This document shows positions 7,852-17,029 of a DNA stretch of 64,000 nt, one piece after another. Location: positions 372,001 to 436,000 of the forward strand of contig NZ_CP123448.1 in the NCBI RefSeq assembly GCF_030177895.1, written 5' to 3'. The notes below the pieces were generated by a model. It worked only from the letters and a program-made list of their open reading frames with translations. It ran no database searches and was not told where the DNA came from. This DNA comes from Kingella negevensis (GTDB lineage Bacteria > Pseudomonadota > Gammaproteobacteria > Burkholderiales > Neisseriaceae). Every line of letters begins with the position of its first letter. Position 1 is the stretch's first letter. The position numbers and the translations under genes are program-made.

Positions 7852-9366
7852 TTAACGCATCACATTCGCCCAATCCGCCTCAAAATACGCCACCAATTTC
7901 TGATTATTCAAATAATTCGGCTCCATTTTCCGCCGTGCCATATCCGCAGGAAAACGAAACATCTGCGCCAATTCCGTCGCATTCAAAAACCGCGTCGGCA
8001 CATCAATTTTTTCAGGCAGCCTGAAATCATCTGCCGCGCTTGCCAACACATAACCCCACTCGCCAAAACTCGGCACATACACATGATACGGCGCAGTTTT
8101 TAGCCCCGCTGCTTCCAAAGTTGCCACCACTGACCAAAACGCATTCGGCGCAAAATAAGGCGACGTGGATTGCACCACCATCTTGCCACCGCCATTTAAA
8201 TGCCGCGCCACCAAGCGATACATCGGCACGGAATACAGTTTCCCGAGCGAAAAATTAGACGGGTCAGGCAAATCCACAATAATCACATCAAACTTCTCTG
8301 CCGAGCGCTCCAACCACTTTGCCGCGTCATCGTTAATCACGCGCATTTTCGTGTTATTCAAGGAATTGTGATTCAGCGCGACCAACTTGGCAGATGTGCG
8401 AAATGTTTTCGTCATATCAGGGTCTAAATCCACTAGCGTAACTTGTTGAACTTGCGGATATTTCAACACTTCACGCGCCGCCAAACCATCGCCGCCGCCC
8501 AAAATCAACACGCGCCCTTGTTGTGCTGACATCTGCATGGCTGGCATCACTAACGCTTCGTGATAACGCGCTTCATCACGCGATGAAAATTGCAAATTGC
8601 CATTAATATACAATCGCGTATCGTCTTTCCATTGTGTTACAACTAAACGCTGATACGGCGAATGGCTCTCAAACACTACAGGGTCGCCAAAATAACGCTG
8701 TTCCGCTTGGAAAACCCAACGATTGGCAAACACAAACGCAATCGCCAAGCCTGCCAAAACCGCGTAGCCACGCCATTTCAGGCTGCGATAATTGGGCAAA
8801 TGCAGCCTGAAAACACGCGCCGTTAAAACCGCCACCGCCGCATTCAGTAAACCAAACAGCAACGCAGAACGCGCCATGCCCAATTTTGGTGCAAGAATCA
8901 GCGGAAACAGCAGCGAAACGGCTAATGCGCCCATGTAATCAAACGTCAGTACACGCGAAACGGTGTCTTTAAATTCAAGCTGTTGCTCGTTTAACACGCG
9001 CATTACCAACGGTATTTCCATGCCAACGACTGTGCCGATGATGAACACTAACCCATAAAGCAGCGTGCGAAACGGTGCAGCCGCCACGCCAAACGCGGTA
9101 AACAAAAACAGTGCGGATAAACCGCCAATCAAGCCGACCAGTAGCTCAATTTCTACAAAGCGCGTCAGCACGTCTTCATCTTTGATGTAGCGTGTGAGAT
9201 GTGCGCCAATGCCCATGGAAAATAGGTATAAGCCGATGATGAGTGAATATTGGAAAATGCTATCGCCGAGCAGATAACTGGCAAGTGCGGCGGTAATTAG
9301 CTCGTATGCTAAGCCGCAACTGGCGACGATGAAGACGGAAATAATGAGCGTGCGATGGGATTTCAT
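7852..9366 (-). CDS. Polyamine aminopropyltransferase-like protein with N-terminal membrane domain
   Basis: About 504 residues from ATG 9366 (MKSHRTLIIS); the longer reading upstream runs through DUS and repeat DNA and is unlikely. Residues 1 to about 215 form seven or so membrane helices. The C-terminal half is a spermidine-synthase-type methyltransferase fold with VLILGGGDGLAAREVL (SAM-like ligand loop), TLVDLDP, and VIIVDLPDPSNFSLGKLYS. This architecture is the membrane-anchored SpeE-like family common in proteobacteria. Transfer of an aminopropyl group to putrescine is the family reaction, but the real substrate is not shown here. It lies downstream of the MoxR/DUF58 pair on the same strand. 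Confidence 0.78.
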   Translation of the reverse strand: MKSHRTLIISVFIVASCGLAYELITAALASYLLGDSIFQYSLIIGLYLFSMGIGAHLTRYIKDEDVLTRFVEIELLVGLIGGLSALFLFTAFGVAAAPFRTLLYGLVFIIGTVVGMEIPLVMRVLNEQQLEFKDTVSRVLTFDYMGALAVSLLFPLILAPKLGMARSALLFGLLNAAVAVLTARVFRLHLPNYRSLKWRGYAVLAGLAIAFVFANRWVFQAEQRYFGDPVVFESHSPYQRLVVTQWKDDTRLYINGNLQFSSRDEARYHEALVMPAMQMSAQQGRVLILGGGDGLAAREVLKYPQVQQVTLVDLDPDMTKTFRTSAKLVALNHNSLNNTKMRVINDDAAKWLERSAEKFDVIIVDLPDPSNFSLGKLYSVPMYRLVARHLNGGGKMVVQSTSPYFAPNAFWSVVATLEAAGLKTAPYHVYVPSFGEWGYVLASAADDFRLPEKIDVPTRFLNATELAQMFRFPADMARRKMEPNYLNNQKLVAYFEADWANVMR

Positions 9367-9426
9367 GGGTTTCAGGCTGCGTGAAAAGGAAAAATGGGAT
9401 TTTAACAAAAATGTAGGGCGATGGAG

Positions 9427-9512
9427 CGTCGGTGGCTCGGCGACATATTTTGTCGCCAAACTGATTTCCCCAAAATTCACTACAATTGTCGGCGAGCCGC
9501 TGACGCTCCAGC
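9427..9512. repeat. Inverted pair of GC-rich palindromic units (GAGCGTCGGC family)
   Basis: TGGAGCGTCGGTGGCTCGGC on the left and GTCGGCGAGCCGCTGACGCT on the right are near-perfect inverted copies about 40 bases apart. Related single units occur at 40867-40895 and 45795-45818. They sit between the SpeE-like gene start and the next terminator. Confidence 0.7.
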
Positions 9513-9522
9513 AAGCCCACAT

Positions 9523-9559
9523 AAAAAAGCAGCCTGAAAATATTTTCAGGCTGCTTTTG
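9523..9559. terminator. DUS-pair terminator after the DUF58 gene
   Basis: AAAAAAGCAGCCTGAAAA and TTTTCAGGCTGCTTTTG form a long stem directly downstream of the minus-strand gene ending at 9561. Confidence 0.85.
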
Positions 9560-9560
9560 T

Positions 9561-10529
9561 TTACATCAGCGCGAGCGCATTCAAACATTTCTCACGTAAC
9601 CCATTTTGTGGCGTGAGCGTGAGATTGGGCAATTCCAAGGTGTACGGTGCGCCCAGTTTATCCGCTTGCAGCACGCGATGTGTCAGCAAACTGGCGAGCT
9701 TATCCACGGGTATTCCTGCTGGATAGTCTTGATAGGAAATGATTTCGCTGTGCATGGTTGGCGGCGGTTCGTCAAAAACTTTGTCCAACAATTCGCCACG
9801 TTTGGCAAACGTCTTCCAAGAAATGTGTTGCAACGGCATGCCGTCTTGATGATTTTTCAGGAACGCGATGTCTTCGCCGTGAACGCCTGTGCGCTGTGAA
9901 GTCTCTTCGGAATCGGGCGTGGCGGCTGTGCCAAAATCGTTGTGTGCCAACGGCGCGGCATAGGCGACGGCTTCGGTGTGCCATTCCAAATGGCTTTCGG
10001 CGTGGAACAAACCAAACGGTGCGGAAGTTGCCAAACGCAAGCATAACGGGCGTGGGAAGTAGCCACGTTGTGTAATCGGAATGTGCCATTTAATCGCGTT
10101 GTCCGTTTTCAGGCTGCCTGAAACTTCGCAGCGTTGCCATTCTTCGTCTTGCAGGGAAACCGCGTCTGTTTCGTTGAGATGATGGCGGATTTCGCTGTGC
10201 AACCAAAACAATCGCGTGCGTTTGCCTGACGGCATAATGTGGAATTTGGCTTCAGCGGTTTGTCCTACAAACACTTCGTCTGCGTATTCAATTTGCACGT
10301 TCAAGCCCAATAATTGGCGTTGGGTGAGCAGCGCGGCAACCGCTAAAAAGCCGACTAGCCAAAAACAAATGGCATAAGCCACGTTCACTTGATAGTTTGC
10401 TGCGCCAATCCAAATGGCGACGCTCAAGGCGAAAATGCTGAGGCATAACTTGGTTGGACGCAAGGAAACGTGTCTGCCTGCGATTGCGCCTGTTTGCTCG
10501 ATGATTAAGGTTTCTTTTTTGCGAAACAT
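9561..10529 (-). CDS. DUF58 domain protein
   Basis: About 322 residues from ATG 10529 (MFRKKETLII). Two hydrophobic helices lie near residues 30-75 (LCLSIFALSVAIWIG, ICFWLVGFLAVAALL). A soluble region follows with ITQRGYFPRPLCLRLATSAP and the family-typical HQDGMPLQHISWKTFAKRGE. DUF58 proteins are usually encoded next to MoxR ATPases and are thought to work with them on membrane or periplasmic targets. Here the MoxR gene is just upstream on the same strand, separated by an inverted GTCGGATAC repeat. The transglutaminase-like gene that often completes this cluster is absent, and a SpeE-like gene follows instead. Confidence 0.82.
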   Translation of the reverse strand: MFRKKETLIIEQTGAIAGRHVSLRPTKLCLSIFALSVAIWIGAANYQVNVAYAICFWLVGFLAVAALLTQRQLLGLNVQIEYADEVFVGQTAEAKFHIMPSGKRTRLFWLHSEIRHHLNETDAVSLQDEEWQRCEVSGSLKTDNAIKWHIPITQRGYFPRPLCLRLATSAPFGLFHAESHLEWHTEAVAYAAPLAHNDFGTAATPDSEETSQRTGVHGEDIAFLKNHQDGMPLQHISWKTFAKRGELLDKVFDEPPPTMHSEIISYQDYPAGIPVDKLASLLTHRVLQADKLGAPYTLELPNLTLTPQNGLREKCLNALALM

Positions 10530-10543
10530 AAAATTCTTTAGCT

Positions 10544-10616
10544 GTAGGTCGGATACTTGTATCCGACATTTTGATTCTTTGGGAAAAATTGTCGGATACA
10601 AGTATCCAACCTACGG
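10544..10616. repeat. Inverted pair of GTCGGATAC palindromic units
   Basis: GTAGGTCGGATACTTGTATC ends in GAC, and the inverted copy GTCGGATACAAGTATCCAAC lies 25 bases on. Each unit is itself a hairpin (GTCGGATAC-TT-GTATCCGAC). Family members: 28099-28197 (pair) and 42915-42941 (single). Confidence 0.85.
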
Positions 10617-10632
10617 AATGCAGCCTGAAAAC

Positions 10633-11538
10633 TCACACCGCCACGTTTTCCAAAATTTCTGCCAGCGGTTTGCTGCTCGATTGCTGCTGCAACGATTGCA
10701 AACGGTGATTGCCAACAGAAATCCAAACTGCTTTCACGTCTTCAGGCAGCACAAAATCGCGTCCGTCCAAAAACGCCCACGCTTTTGCGGCATTGGTCAC
10801 CGCCAAACCTGCACGCGGACTCAGTCCCAAAGCAAACAACCCTGGGCGACGCGTTGCCGCAACCAAGCGATAAATATACGCGGCAACGGCTTCGGAAACC
10901 GTTACTTGTTTCACTTTCGTTTGCCATTCGTGCAGCGTTTCTGGCGACGCAATCGCTTGCACTTTGTGTACCAACTGGCGGCGGTCGCCCATGTGATACA
11001 GCATTTTTTCGGCTTCTTCCACGGGGTAGCCCATGCTCAAGCGCATCATAAAGCGGTCTAGCTGGCTTTCAGGCAGCGGAAATGTGCCTAATTGCTCGCT
11101 TGGGTTTTGCGTGGCGACCACCAGAAACGGCGTAGGTAGCGCGTAGGTTTTGCCGTCCACGGAAACTTGCCCTTCTTCCATGGCTTCTAATAGTGCGGAT
11201 TGCACTTTGGGCGACGCGCGGTTGATTTCGTCTGCCAGCATGAATTGGCTGAAGACTGGGCCTTCGTGGAATTTGAATGTGCCGTTGTTAGGTGAAAATA
11301 TGTTCACACCCAATAAATCGGCGGGCAGCATGTCGTTGGTGAACTGTACGCGTTGGTATTTCAAACCCAGCACGGCGGCGAGTGATGTGGCTAATGTGGT
11401 TTTACCGACCCCTGGTACGTCTTCTAGCAAAACGTGTCCACCTGCTAGGATACAGGCAATCAGTTGTTTTAAAACGGGTTCTTTGCCTAAGATGATTTCG
11501 TTGAGTTGCTTGAAAACGGGTTCAAAAGTTTTGTTCAT
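10633..11538 (-). CDS. MoxR-family AAA+ ATPase
   Basis: A 301-residue MoxR ATPase. Walker A is in LLEDVPGVGKTTLATSLA, Walker B and adjacent motif in FMLADEINRASPKVQSALLE, sensor 1 in FLVVATQNPSEQLGTFPLPE, and a C-terminal lid domain contains SPRAGLAVTNAAKAWAFLDG. MoxR proteins are chaperone-like ATPases that help assemble or activate partner proteins, often VWA or DUF58 proteins. The DUF58 gene directly downstream supports that pairing. DUS precedes the start at 11538; a short DUS-bearing gap separates it from greB upstream. Confidence 0.9.
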   Translation of the reverse strand: MNKTFEPVFKQLNEIILGKEPVLKQLIACILAGGHVLLEDVPGVGKTTLATSLAAVLGLKYQRVQFTNDMLPADLLGVNIFSPNNGTFKFHEGPVFSQFMLADEINRASPKVQSALLEAMEEGQVSVDGKTYALPTPFLVVATQNPSEQLGTFPLPESQLDRFMMRLSMGYPVEEAEKMLYHMGDRRQLVHKVQAIASPETLHEWQTKVKQVTVSEAVAAYIYRLVAATRRPGLFALGLSPRAGLAVTNAAKAWAFLDGRDFVLPEDVKAVWISVGNHRLQSLQQQSSSKPLAEILENVAV

Positions 11539-11578
11539 TTAGTGTTCCTTGTGATGTGTTTTTCAGGCTGCCTGAAAA

Positions 11579-12070
11579 TTAGTCAATCTTAATATATTCC
11601 ACAACCAAAATTTCAATCTGTTCGCGTCCATCTGGTGTGTTGAGCCAAACGGTATCGCCTTCACGTGCTTTAATCAGTGCACGGGCAAGCGGCGATTTCC
11701 ACGAGATTTTGTGTTGCGCCGTGTCAATTTCATCTTCGCCGACAATCTTCACGGTTTGTTCTGCGCCGTTGCCGCGCTCAATCGTTACCGTTGCGGCAAA
11801 GAAAATTTGGTCGGTTGCCTCGCGCGTTTCGGGATTGACGACAACAGCGTTTTCCAAGCGTTTGGTCAGAAAACGAATGCGGCGATCGATTTCGCGCATG
11901 CGGCGTTTGCCGTATAAATAGTCGCCGTTTTCACTGCGATCGCCGTTGCTGGCTGCCCAGTTCACAATCTGCACGATTTCGGGGCGTTCTTTGTTTACCA
12001 GTTGATACAGTTCTTCCTGCAAGGCTTGGTGTCCTACAGGCGTGATGTAATTGGGAAGTGCGTCTGCCAT
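11579..12070 (-). CDS. greB: Transcription elongation factor GreB
   Basis: About 163 residues from ATG 12070 (MADALPNYITPVGHQALQEE). The N-terminal coiled coil includes AASNGDRSENGDYLYGKRRM, the acidic tip (DRSEN-D) characteristic of Gre factors; RMREIDRRIRFLTKRLENAV is GreB-like. The C-terminal FKBP-like domain ends EGDTVWLNTPDGREQIEILV. Gre factors insert the coiled coil into the RNA polymerase secondary channel and stimulate cleavage of backtracked RNA. Longer in-frame starts (up to 12187) read through a DUS and AT-rich DNA and are not favoured. Confidence 0.92.
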   Translation of the reverse strand: MADALPNYITPVGHQALQEELYQLVNKERPEIVQIVNWAASNGDRSENGDYLYGKRRMREIDRRIRFLTKRLENAVVVNPETREATDQIFFAATVTIERGNGAEQTVKIVGEDEIDTAQHKISWKSPLARALIKAREGDTVWLNTPDGREQIEILVVEYIKID

Positions 12071-12180
12071 GGTATTGTTTGGCTGTAGTAAAAATACGCG
12101 CATTTTAACTGAATTGGGATTTTCAGGCTGCGATATTCTTTTAATGCAGAACGATAAATGCAGCCTGAAACGCTGGAAAA

Positions 12181-12195
12181 TAGACAAAAAGTCTA
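12181..12195. repeat. Left copy of a 15-bp palindrome flanking the ilvC leader
   Basis: TAGACAAAAAGTCTA. The exact reverse complement is at 12400-12414, so the two bracket 234 bp. Confidence 0.8.
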
Positions 12196-12309
12196 TTAAA
12201 AAATGTAAAAAATGAAGAAGTTTACAAAAAAACGAAATTTTTTTACAAATAGGGCTGTCTAAAAGTCAAAAATGGTGTAGTATGCAACCTGTTTATTCAA
12301 TTTATCGCC

Positions 12310-12330
12310 GATAACAGCACAATTGTTATC
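12310..12330. promoter_or_regulatory. Perfect inverted repeat in the ilvC upstream region (possible operator)
   Basis: GATAACA and TGTTATC separated by 7 bases, about 115 bases before ilvC. The size and symmetry suit a dimeric regulator, but none is identified. Confidence 0.4.
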
Positions 12331-12399
12331 CTGTTTGAATACAGCATTTATATAAGAAATAGTTTAATTTCAAATAGATAAATTCTCTTATTTTTCACT

Positions 12400-12414
12400 T
12401 AGACTTTTTGTCTA
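12400..12414. repeat. Right copy of the 15-bp palindrome, just before the ilvC ribosome-binding site
   Basis: TAGACTTTTTGTCTA, reverse complement of 12181-12195. In RNA it could form a small hairpin about 30 bases before the start codon. Confidence 0.8.
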
Positions 12415-12418
12415 GTAA

Positions 12419-13459
<1,041 letters not shown>

Positions 13460-13473
13460 TTTGGTTTGATAAC

Positions 13474-13506
13474 GGCAGCCTGAAACCTTTTCAGGCTGCT
13501 TTTTAC
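13474..13506. terminator. DUS-pair terminator after ilvC
   Basis: GGCAGCCTGAAA and TTTCAGGCTGC then TTTTTAC, 13 bases after the stop codon. Confidence 0.85.
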
Positions 13507-13525
13507 ATAATGGCAGCCTGAAAAT

Positions 13526-14380
13526 ATGAAAAAACTCAAATCTCTTAAACAGCTTATCAATAAAACCCTGTCTGTACTCAACCGTTTAGACGCAATTTTG
13601 CCGCCCGAATCCGTTGAACCTGATTGGCAAAACACCGTTGCGTATCGCTGGCAACGTGCAGGCAATTCAGGCGTGTTGCACGGATTGCCGCGTCCGCACA
13701 CGTTTCCTTTGTCGCGTTTGGCGGCGGTAAACACGCAACTCACGCGCTTGGTTCGCAACACGGAACAGTTTTTGCACGGCAAGCCTGCCAACAATGTTTT
13801 GCTGACGGGGGCGCGTGGCACGGGCAAATCATCGCTGGTGAAAGCCTTGCTGCACGAATATGCGGAGCAAGGTTTGCGCTTGATTGAAGTCGATAAAAAC
13901 GACTTGGCAACTTTGCCAGCCTTGTTGTGCGTGTTGGAATCGCGCTCTGAAAAATTTATTGTGTTTTGTGATGACTTGTCTTTTGAAAACGGCGAAGATG
14001 GTTACAAAGCTCTGAAAACCGCGCTAGACGGCAGTTTGTCGCGCCGCGCAGAAAATGTGCTGGTGTACGCCACTTCCAATCGCCGCCATTTGATGCCTGA
14101 ATTTATGAATGATAACGTGGGCAACGGTGGCGAAATCCATGCAAAAGAAGCGGTGGAAGAGAAAGTGTCGTTGTCTGACCGATTTGGTTTGTGGTTAAGT
14201 TTTTATCCGTTTGACCAAAATGAATATTTGGCGGCGGTTGAAAATTGGTTGGCGGAATTTGATTTGCCGTTAGATGACGCGGCACGAGTGGCAGCGTTGC
14301 AGTGGGCGCAAATGCGTGGCAGTCGCTCGGGGCGCACGGCTTATCAGTTTGTTTGTGATTGGGTGGGACAGCATAGTTGA
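13526..14380 (+). CDS. DUF815-family P-loop ATPase
   Basis: A 284-residue AAA-type protein. Walker A is LLTGARGTGKSSLVKALL, Walker B-like IVFCDDLSFE, and sensor VLVYATSNRRHLMPE; the C-terminal DRFGLWLSFYPFDQNEYLAA is typical of DUF815 proteins. Function is not established; the family is widespread in proteobacteria. A DUS (13512-13523) lies immediately before the ATG, with no clear Shine-Dalgarno. The last codons, HS plus TGA, lie inside the Correia-like element at 14373, so the 3' end of this gene was supplied or altered by that element. Confidence 0.82.
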   Translation: MKKLKSLKQLINKTLSVLNRLDAILPPESVEPDWQNTVAYRWQRAGNSGVLHGLPRPHTFPLSRLAAVNTQLTRLVRNTEQFLHGKPANNVLLTGARGTGKSSLVKALLHEYAEQGLRLIEVDKNDLATLPALLCVLESRSEKFIVFCDDLSFENGEDGYKALKTALDGSLSRRAENVLVYATSNRRHLMPEFMNDNVGNGGEIHAKEAVEEKVSLSDRFGLWLSFYPFDQNEYLAAVENWLAEFDLPLDDAARVAALQWAQMRGSRSGRTAYQFVCDWVGQHS

Positions 14381-14477
14381 TTAAAATATCAATGATACCG
14401 CGTTGCCAACGTCCTTATGTGCTACTCGCACACGGCGGACGTTGTCGCCTTGTCTCATTTTCATTTTAATTAACTAT
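14373..14477. mobile_element. Correia-like miniature element (105 bp)
   Basis: Left end CATAGTTGATTAAAATATCA, right end (complement) TATAGTTAATTAAAATGAAA. The interior carries GCGTTGCCAACGTCC and GGACGTTGTCGCC in inverted orientation. No coding capacity. Same family as 21687, 29472 and 46890. It overlaps the stop codon of the DUF815 gene. Confidence 0.85.
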
Positions 14478-14514
14478 AAAAAAAGCAGCCTGAAAAGTTT
14501 TCAGGCTGCTTTTT
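14478..14514. terminator. DUS-pair terminator between DUF815 gene and BI-1 gene
   Basis: AAAAAAGCAGCCTGAAAA and TTTTCAGGCTGCTTTTT with minimal loop, between convergent genes. Confidence 0.85.
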
Positions 14515-14523
14515 ATCGTGCAA

Positions 14524-15207
14524 TTAGTCATCGTTGCCACTAAACGCCAACAACAAGCGCAAAATGCTGCTAAACAAGTTGTAGATTGAAATGAAAATGC
14601 TCAAAGCCGCGCTAATGTGGCTATCTTCGCCGCCGTCAATGATGTTGCGGATTTGCCAAGTAATCATCAGTGAGCTGAAAACCACAAACACGCCACTCAA
14701 AGTCAAAGACAACAAAGGCAGTTGCAAGAAAATGTTTGCCACCACGCCAACCATCACCACAATCGCGCCAACCGATAAGAATTTGCCCAACTCGTTGTTA
14801 TTAAACTGAGCTTTGCGCGCCAATGCAGACATTGTGAAGAACACAGCTGCCGTCATCGCTGCCGCCAAAGCCACCAATTTGCTGCCATTTGGGAACATGC
14901 CGCTATATTGCAACACTGGCGACAACATAATGCCCATGCCAAACGTGAACACCATCAGCAACACTGCCCCTTTTTGTGAATAACGGTTTTTCTCAATCAA
15001 AAAAATCATGCCGTAGAAAAACGCAAAGGTTACGCCCAAAATCAGCCAGTAGTTATCCAACAACAATAATGGGTTGAAAACCATGCCTGCAAACGCACCC
15101 AAAACACAAGGCACAAATGACCAAGCCAGCAAGTTGTAGGTTTTGCGCAACATCACTTCTTGCGAAGAAACTTCCGAGCCAACTTTGGTAAAGTCTTGAA
15201 TATCCAT
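14524..15207 (-). CDS. Bax inhibitor-1 / YccA family membrane protein
   Basis: A 227-residue protein with seven predicted helices (such as FVPCVLGAFAGMVFNPLLLL, YWLILGVTFAFFYGMIFLI, GVVANIFLQLPLLSLTLSGV). The C-terminal helix ends with the family-typical ISIYNLFSSILRLLLAFSGN. YccA-type relatives modulate the FtsH protease, and others are pH-gated Ca2+ leak channels; which applies here is unknown. Starts at 15207 with a good AAGGAG site. It is likely a single-gene unit between dapF (upstream, same strand, 70 bases) and a terminator. Confidence 0.87.
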   Translation of the reverse strand: MDIQDFTKVGSEVSSQEVMLRKTYNLLAWSFVPCVLGAFAGMVFNPLLLLDNYWLILGVTFAFFYGMIFLIEKNRYSQKGAVLLMVFTFGMGIMLSPVLQYSGMFPNGSKLVALAAAMTAAVFFTMSALARKAQFNNNELGKFLSVGAIVVMVGVVANIFLQLPLLSLTLSGVFVVFSSLMITWQIRNIIDGGEDSHISAALSIFISIYNLFSSILRLLLAFSGNDD

Positions 15208-15279
15208 AAAATCTCCTTAAGTGGTGTGTGAAAAATTTAGATTGTAACAGCAAACTACATTTTTTGGGCAAAAATTTGT

Positions 15280-16128
15280 TTACAAATCGATTTGCCCGTC
15301 AAACACGCTTACCGCAGGACCTGTCATCATCACATCACCGCCGTCTTGCCAACTGATGTGTAAGTCGCCACCAGGCAGCGACACGCGCACATTTTCGCCA
15401 GATGCCAGCAATCCCAAACGCATGCCAGCCACCACTGCCGCACACGCGCTTGTCCCACACGCTTGAGTTTCGCCAGAACCACGCTCAAATACGCGCAATT
15501 TGATGTTGTGTACGTCCACGATTTGCATGAAGCCCACGTTCACACGCGCTGGGAAACGCTCGTGGTTTTGCAGCGCGCTACCCCATTGTTCCACGGGCGC
15601 GGTTGCCACGTTGTCCACCAACATCACGGCATGTGGGTTGCCCATGCTAACCATGCTCATTTCTGCGCTGTCAATGCCGTTTACCACGATGTAGGTTTTT
15701 TTGCCTGCGGTCTCGTTGGCACGTAACATAAACGGCACTTCTTCTGGCGCGAAACGGGGTTGTCCCATGTTCACGGTAACCAAACCGTTGTCGTTCAAGC
15801 GTGGTTTGATAATGCCGCGTTTGGTTTCCACTACGATTTCTTGTTTTTGCGTTAAGCCTTTTTCGGACACGAATTTCACGAAACAACGTGCGCCGTTGCC
15901 GCATTGTTCCACTTCGCCGCCGTCTGCATTGAAAATGCGATAGCGGAAATCAACGCCTTCGTTTTGGGCGCGTTCTACCAGCAGCAGTTGGTCAAAGCCA
16001 ATGCCTGTGAAGCGGTTTGACCATGCGACGATTTGTTTTTCATCAGGCGTGAAGGTTTGGTTGATGCCGTCAATGACCATGAAGTCGTTGCCGAGTCCGT
16101 GCATTTTGGTGAATTTTAGGGTTGTCAT
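15280..16128 (-). CDS. dapF: Diaminopimelate epimerase
   Basis: About 282 residues from ATG 16128 ([20 protein letters not shown]), preceded by AAGGAAACTCAC. Both catalytic Cys motifs are present: [14 protein letters not shown] and [13 protein letters not shown]. It interconverts LL- and meso-diaminopimelate, the last step before lysine and the peptidoglycan precursor. The GT8 gene upstream ends 18 bases before this start, so they may be co-transcribed. The upstream in-frame ATG at 16143 is too close to the previous stop and lacks a better site. Confidence 0.96.
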   Translation of the reverse strand: MTTLKFTKMHGLGNDFMVIDGINQTFTPDEKQIVAWSNRFTGIGFDQLLLVERAQNEGVDFRYRIFNADGGEVEQCGNGARCFVKFVSEKGLTQKQEIVVETKRGIIKPRLNDNGLVTVNMGQPRFAPEEVPFMLRANETAGKKTYIVVNGIDSAEMSMVSMGNPHAVMLVDNVATAPVEQWGSALQNHERFPARVNVGFMQIVDVHNIKLRVFERGSGETQACGTSACAAVVAGMRLGLLASGENVRVSLPGGDLHISWQDGGDVMMTGPAVSVFDGQIDL

Positions 16129-16146
16129 GTGAGTTTCCTTCATAAG

Positions 16147-17019
16147 TTAGTTTTCAGGCATATTCGAGGCAGCCTGAAAAAATTGAGCATTGGTTGAAAT
16201 GACGGTTTCCCATGTCATTTGGTGGTATTGCTGATAAAGCGGTGCATAAAATGCGGTTGGGTCATTCCATGGTTTGGGTTGCCCTGAAAAATGCACAATA
16301 GCTAATTGCTCGTTTGGGCAATAAGTGGATTCGCCAAGATAATGGTAGGCGTGTTGCTCTACAAACCGCGCTAAAACGTGGGTTTGATAGTTGTAACCTA
16401 TTTTTTCAGGCTGCCATTTGCCGTCAAGTGCTATATTGAGAATGTCTTGGTCGCCATTTTTGCAATGTGGGTGTGCTGCCATAACTTGCGTGAGGTGTTG
16501 GGTAAACTGTGTCTCCCGCCAAAGAGCGACATTCATCAGCAAAACACCTGAATTAAAGTAATTGGATAAATGCGGCAAAATAGCGCGTTCAATATCAGGG
16601 TGCATTAAAAACATATCAGGCACAGCAACCGTAAGGCAGCCTGAAAAATCTTGCCAATAAAAAGTATTGAGCGGCAGTCGCACAACCACATCAGAATCTA
16701 AATACAAAACTCTATCTGCTTCAATCAACTGCGGAATAGCCATGCGATAAAAGCTACTTTCAGGCAGACCTACGCCTGAACGCAACTGAGCAAATAGTTC
16801 ATTCTTGATTAAGACGCTATGAATATGACTATTAAGCAGTTTCAGGCTGCGATTGATTTGTGCAAACCATTGTTCATTATATTGATTGTGATGAATTAAA
16901 TGAAAATGCACATGGCGATGGCAGCACATAACTGATTTTAAAACTGTTTCTAATGGTTCAATGTAGCGAGCATCAGCCGTTAATGCAATGTGCATAATTT
17001 GATTGGTTGGTTGGGACAT
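16147..17019 (-). CDS. Glycosyltransferase family 8 protein (LgtC/RfaJ-like)
   Basis: A 290-residue soluble enzyme. The start region IMHIALTADARYIEPLETVL is the nucleotide-sugar fold, DRVLYLDSDVVV carries the metal-binding DxD, and LSNYFNSGVLLMNVALW, NGDQDILNIALDG and IVHFSGQPKPW are conserved GT8 blocks. Relatives are retaining galactosyl- or glucosyltransferases building lipo-oligosaccharide cores. The acceptor here is unknown. The start could also be the ATG at 16995 (MHIAL). No phase-variable homopolymer such as in neisserial lgtC is seen. It is followed 18 bases later by dapF. Confidence 0.82.
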   Translation of the reverse strand: MSQPTNQIMHIALTADARYIEPLETVLKSVMCCHRHVHFHLIHHNQYNEQWFAQINRSLKLLNSHIHSVLIKNELFAQLRSGVGLPESSFYRMAIPQLIEADRVLYLDSDVVVRLPLNTFYWQDFSGCLTVAVPDMFLMHPDIERAILPHLSNYFNSGVLLMNVALWRETQFTQHLTQVMAAHPHCKNGDQDILNIALDGKWQPEKIGYNYQTHVLARFVEQHAYHYLGESTYCPNEQLAIVHFSGQPKPWNDPTAFYAPLYQQYHQMTWETVISTNAQFFQAASNMPEN

Positions 17020-17029
17020 TTTTACGTTT

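Noticed and set aside
9413..9513. Could be a CRISPR-like repeat pair
   Set aside because: Only two copies, inverted rather than direct, and no spacers or cas genes.
10544..10616. Rho-independent terminator for moxR
   Set aside because: No T run; the identical unit occurs elsewhere outside terminator positions, so it is better treated as a repeat.
12104..12187. Longer N-terminus for GreB
   Set aside because: Adds residues from DUS and AT-rich promoter-like DNA not found in the family.
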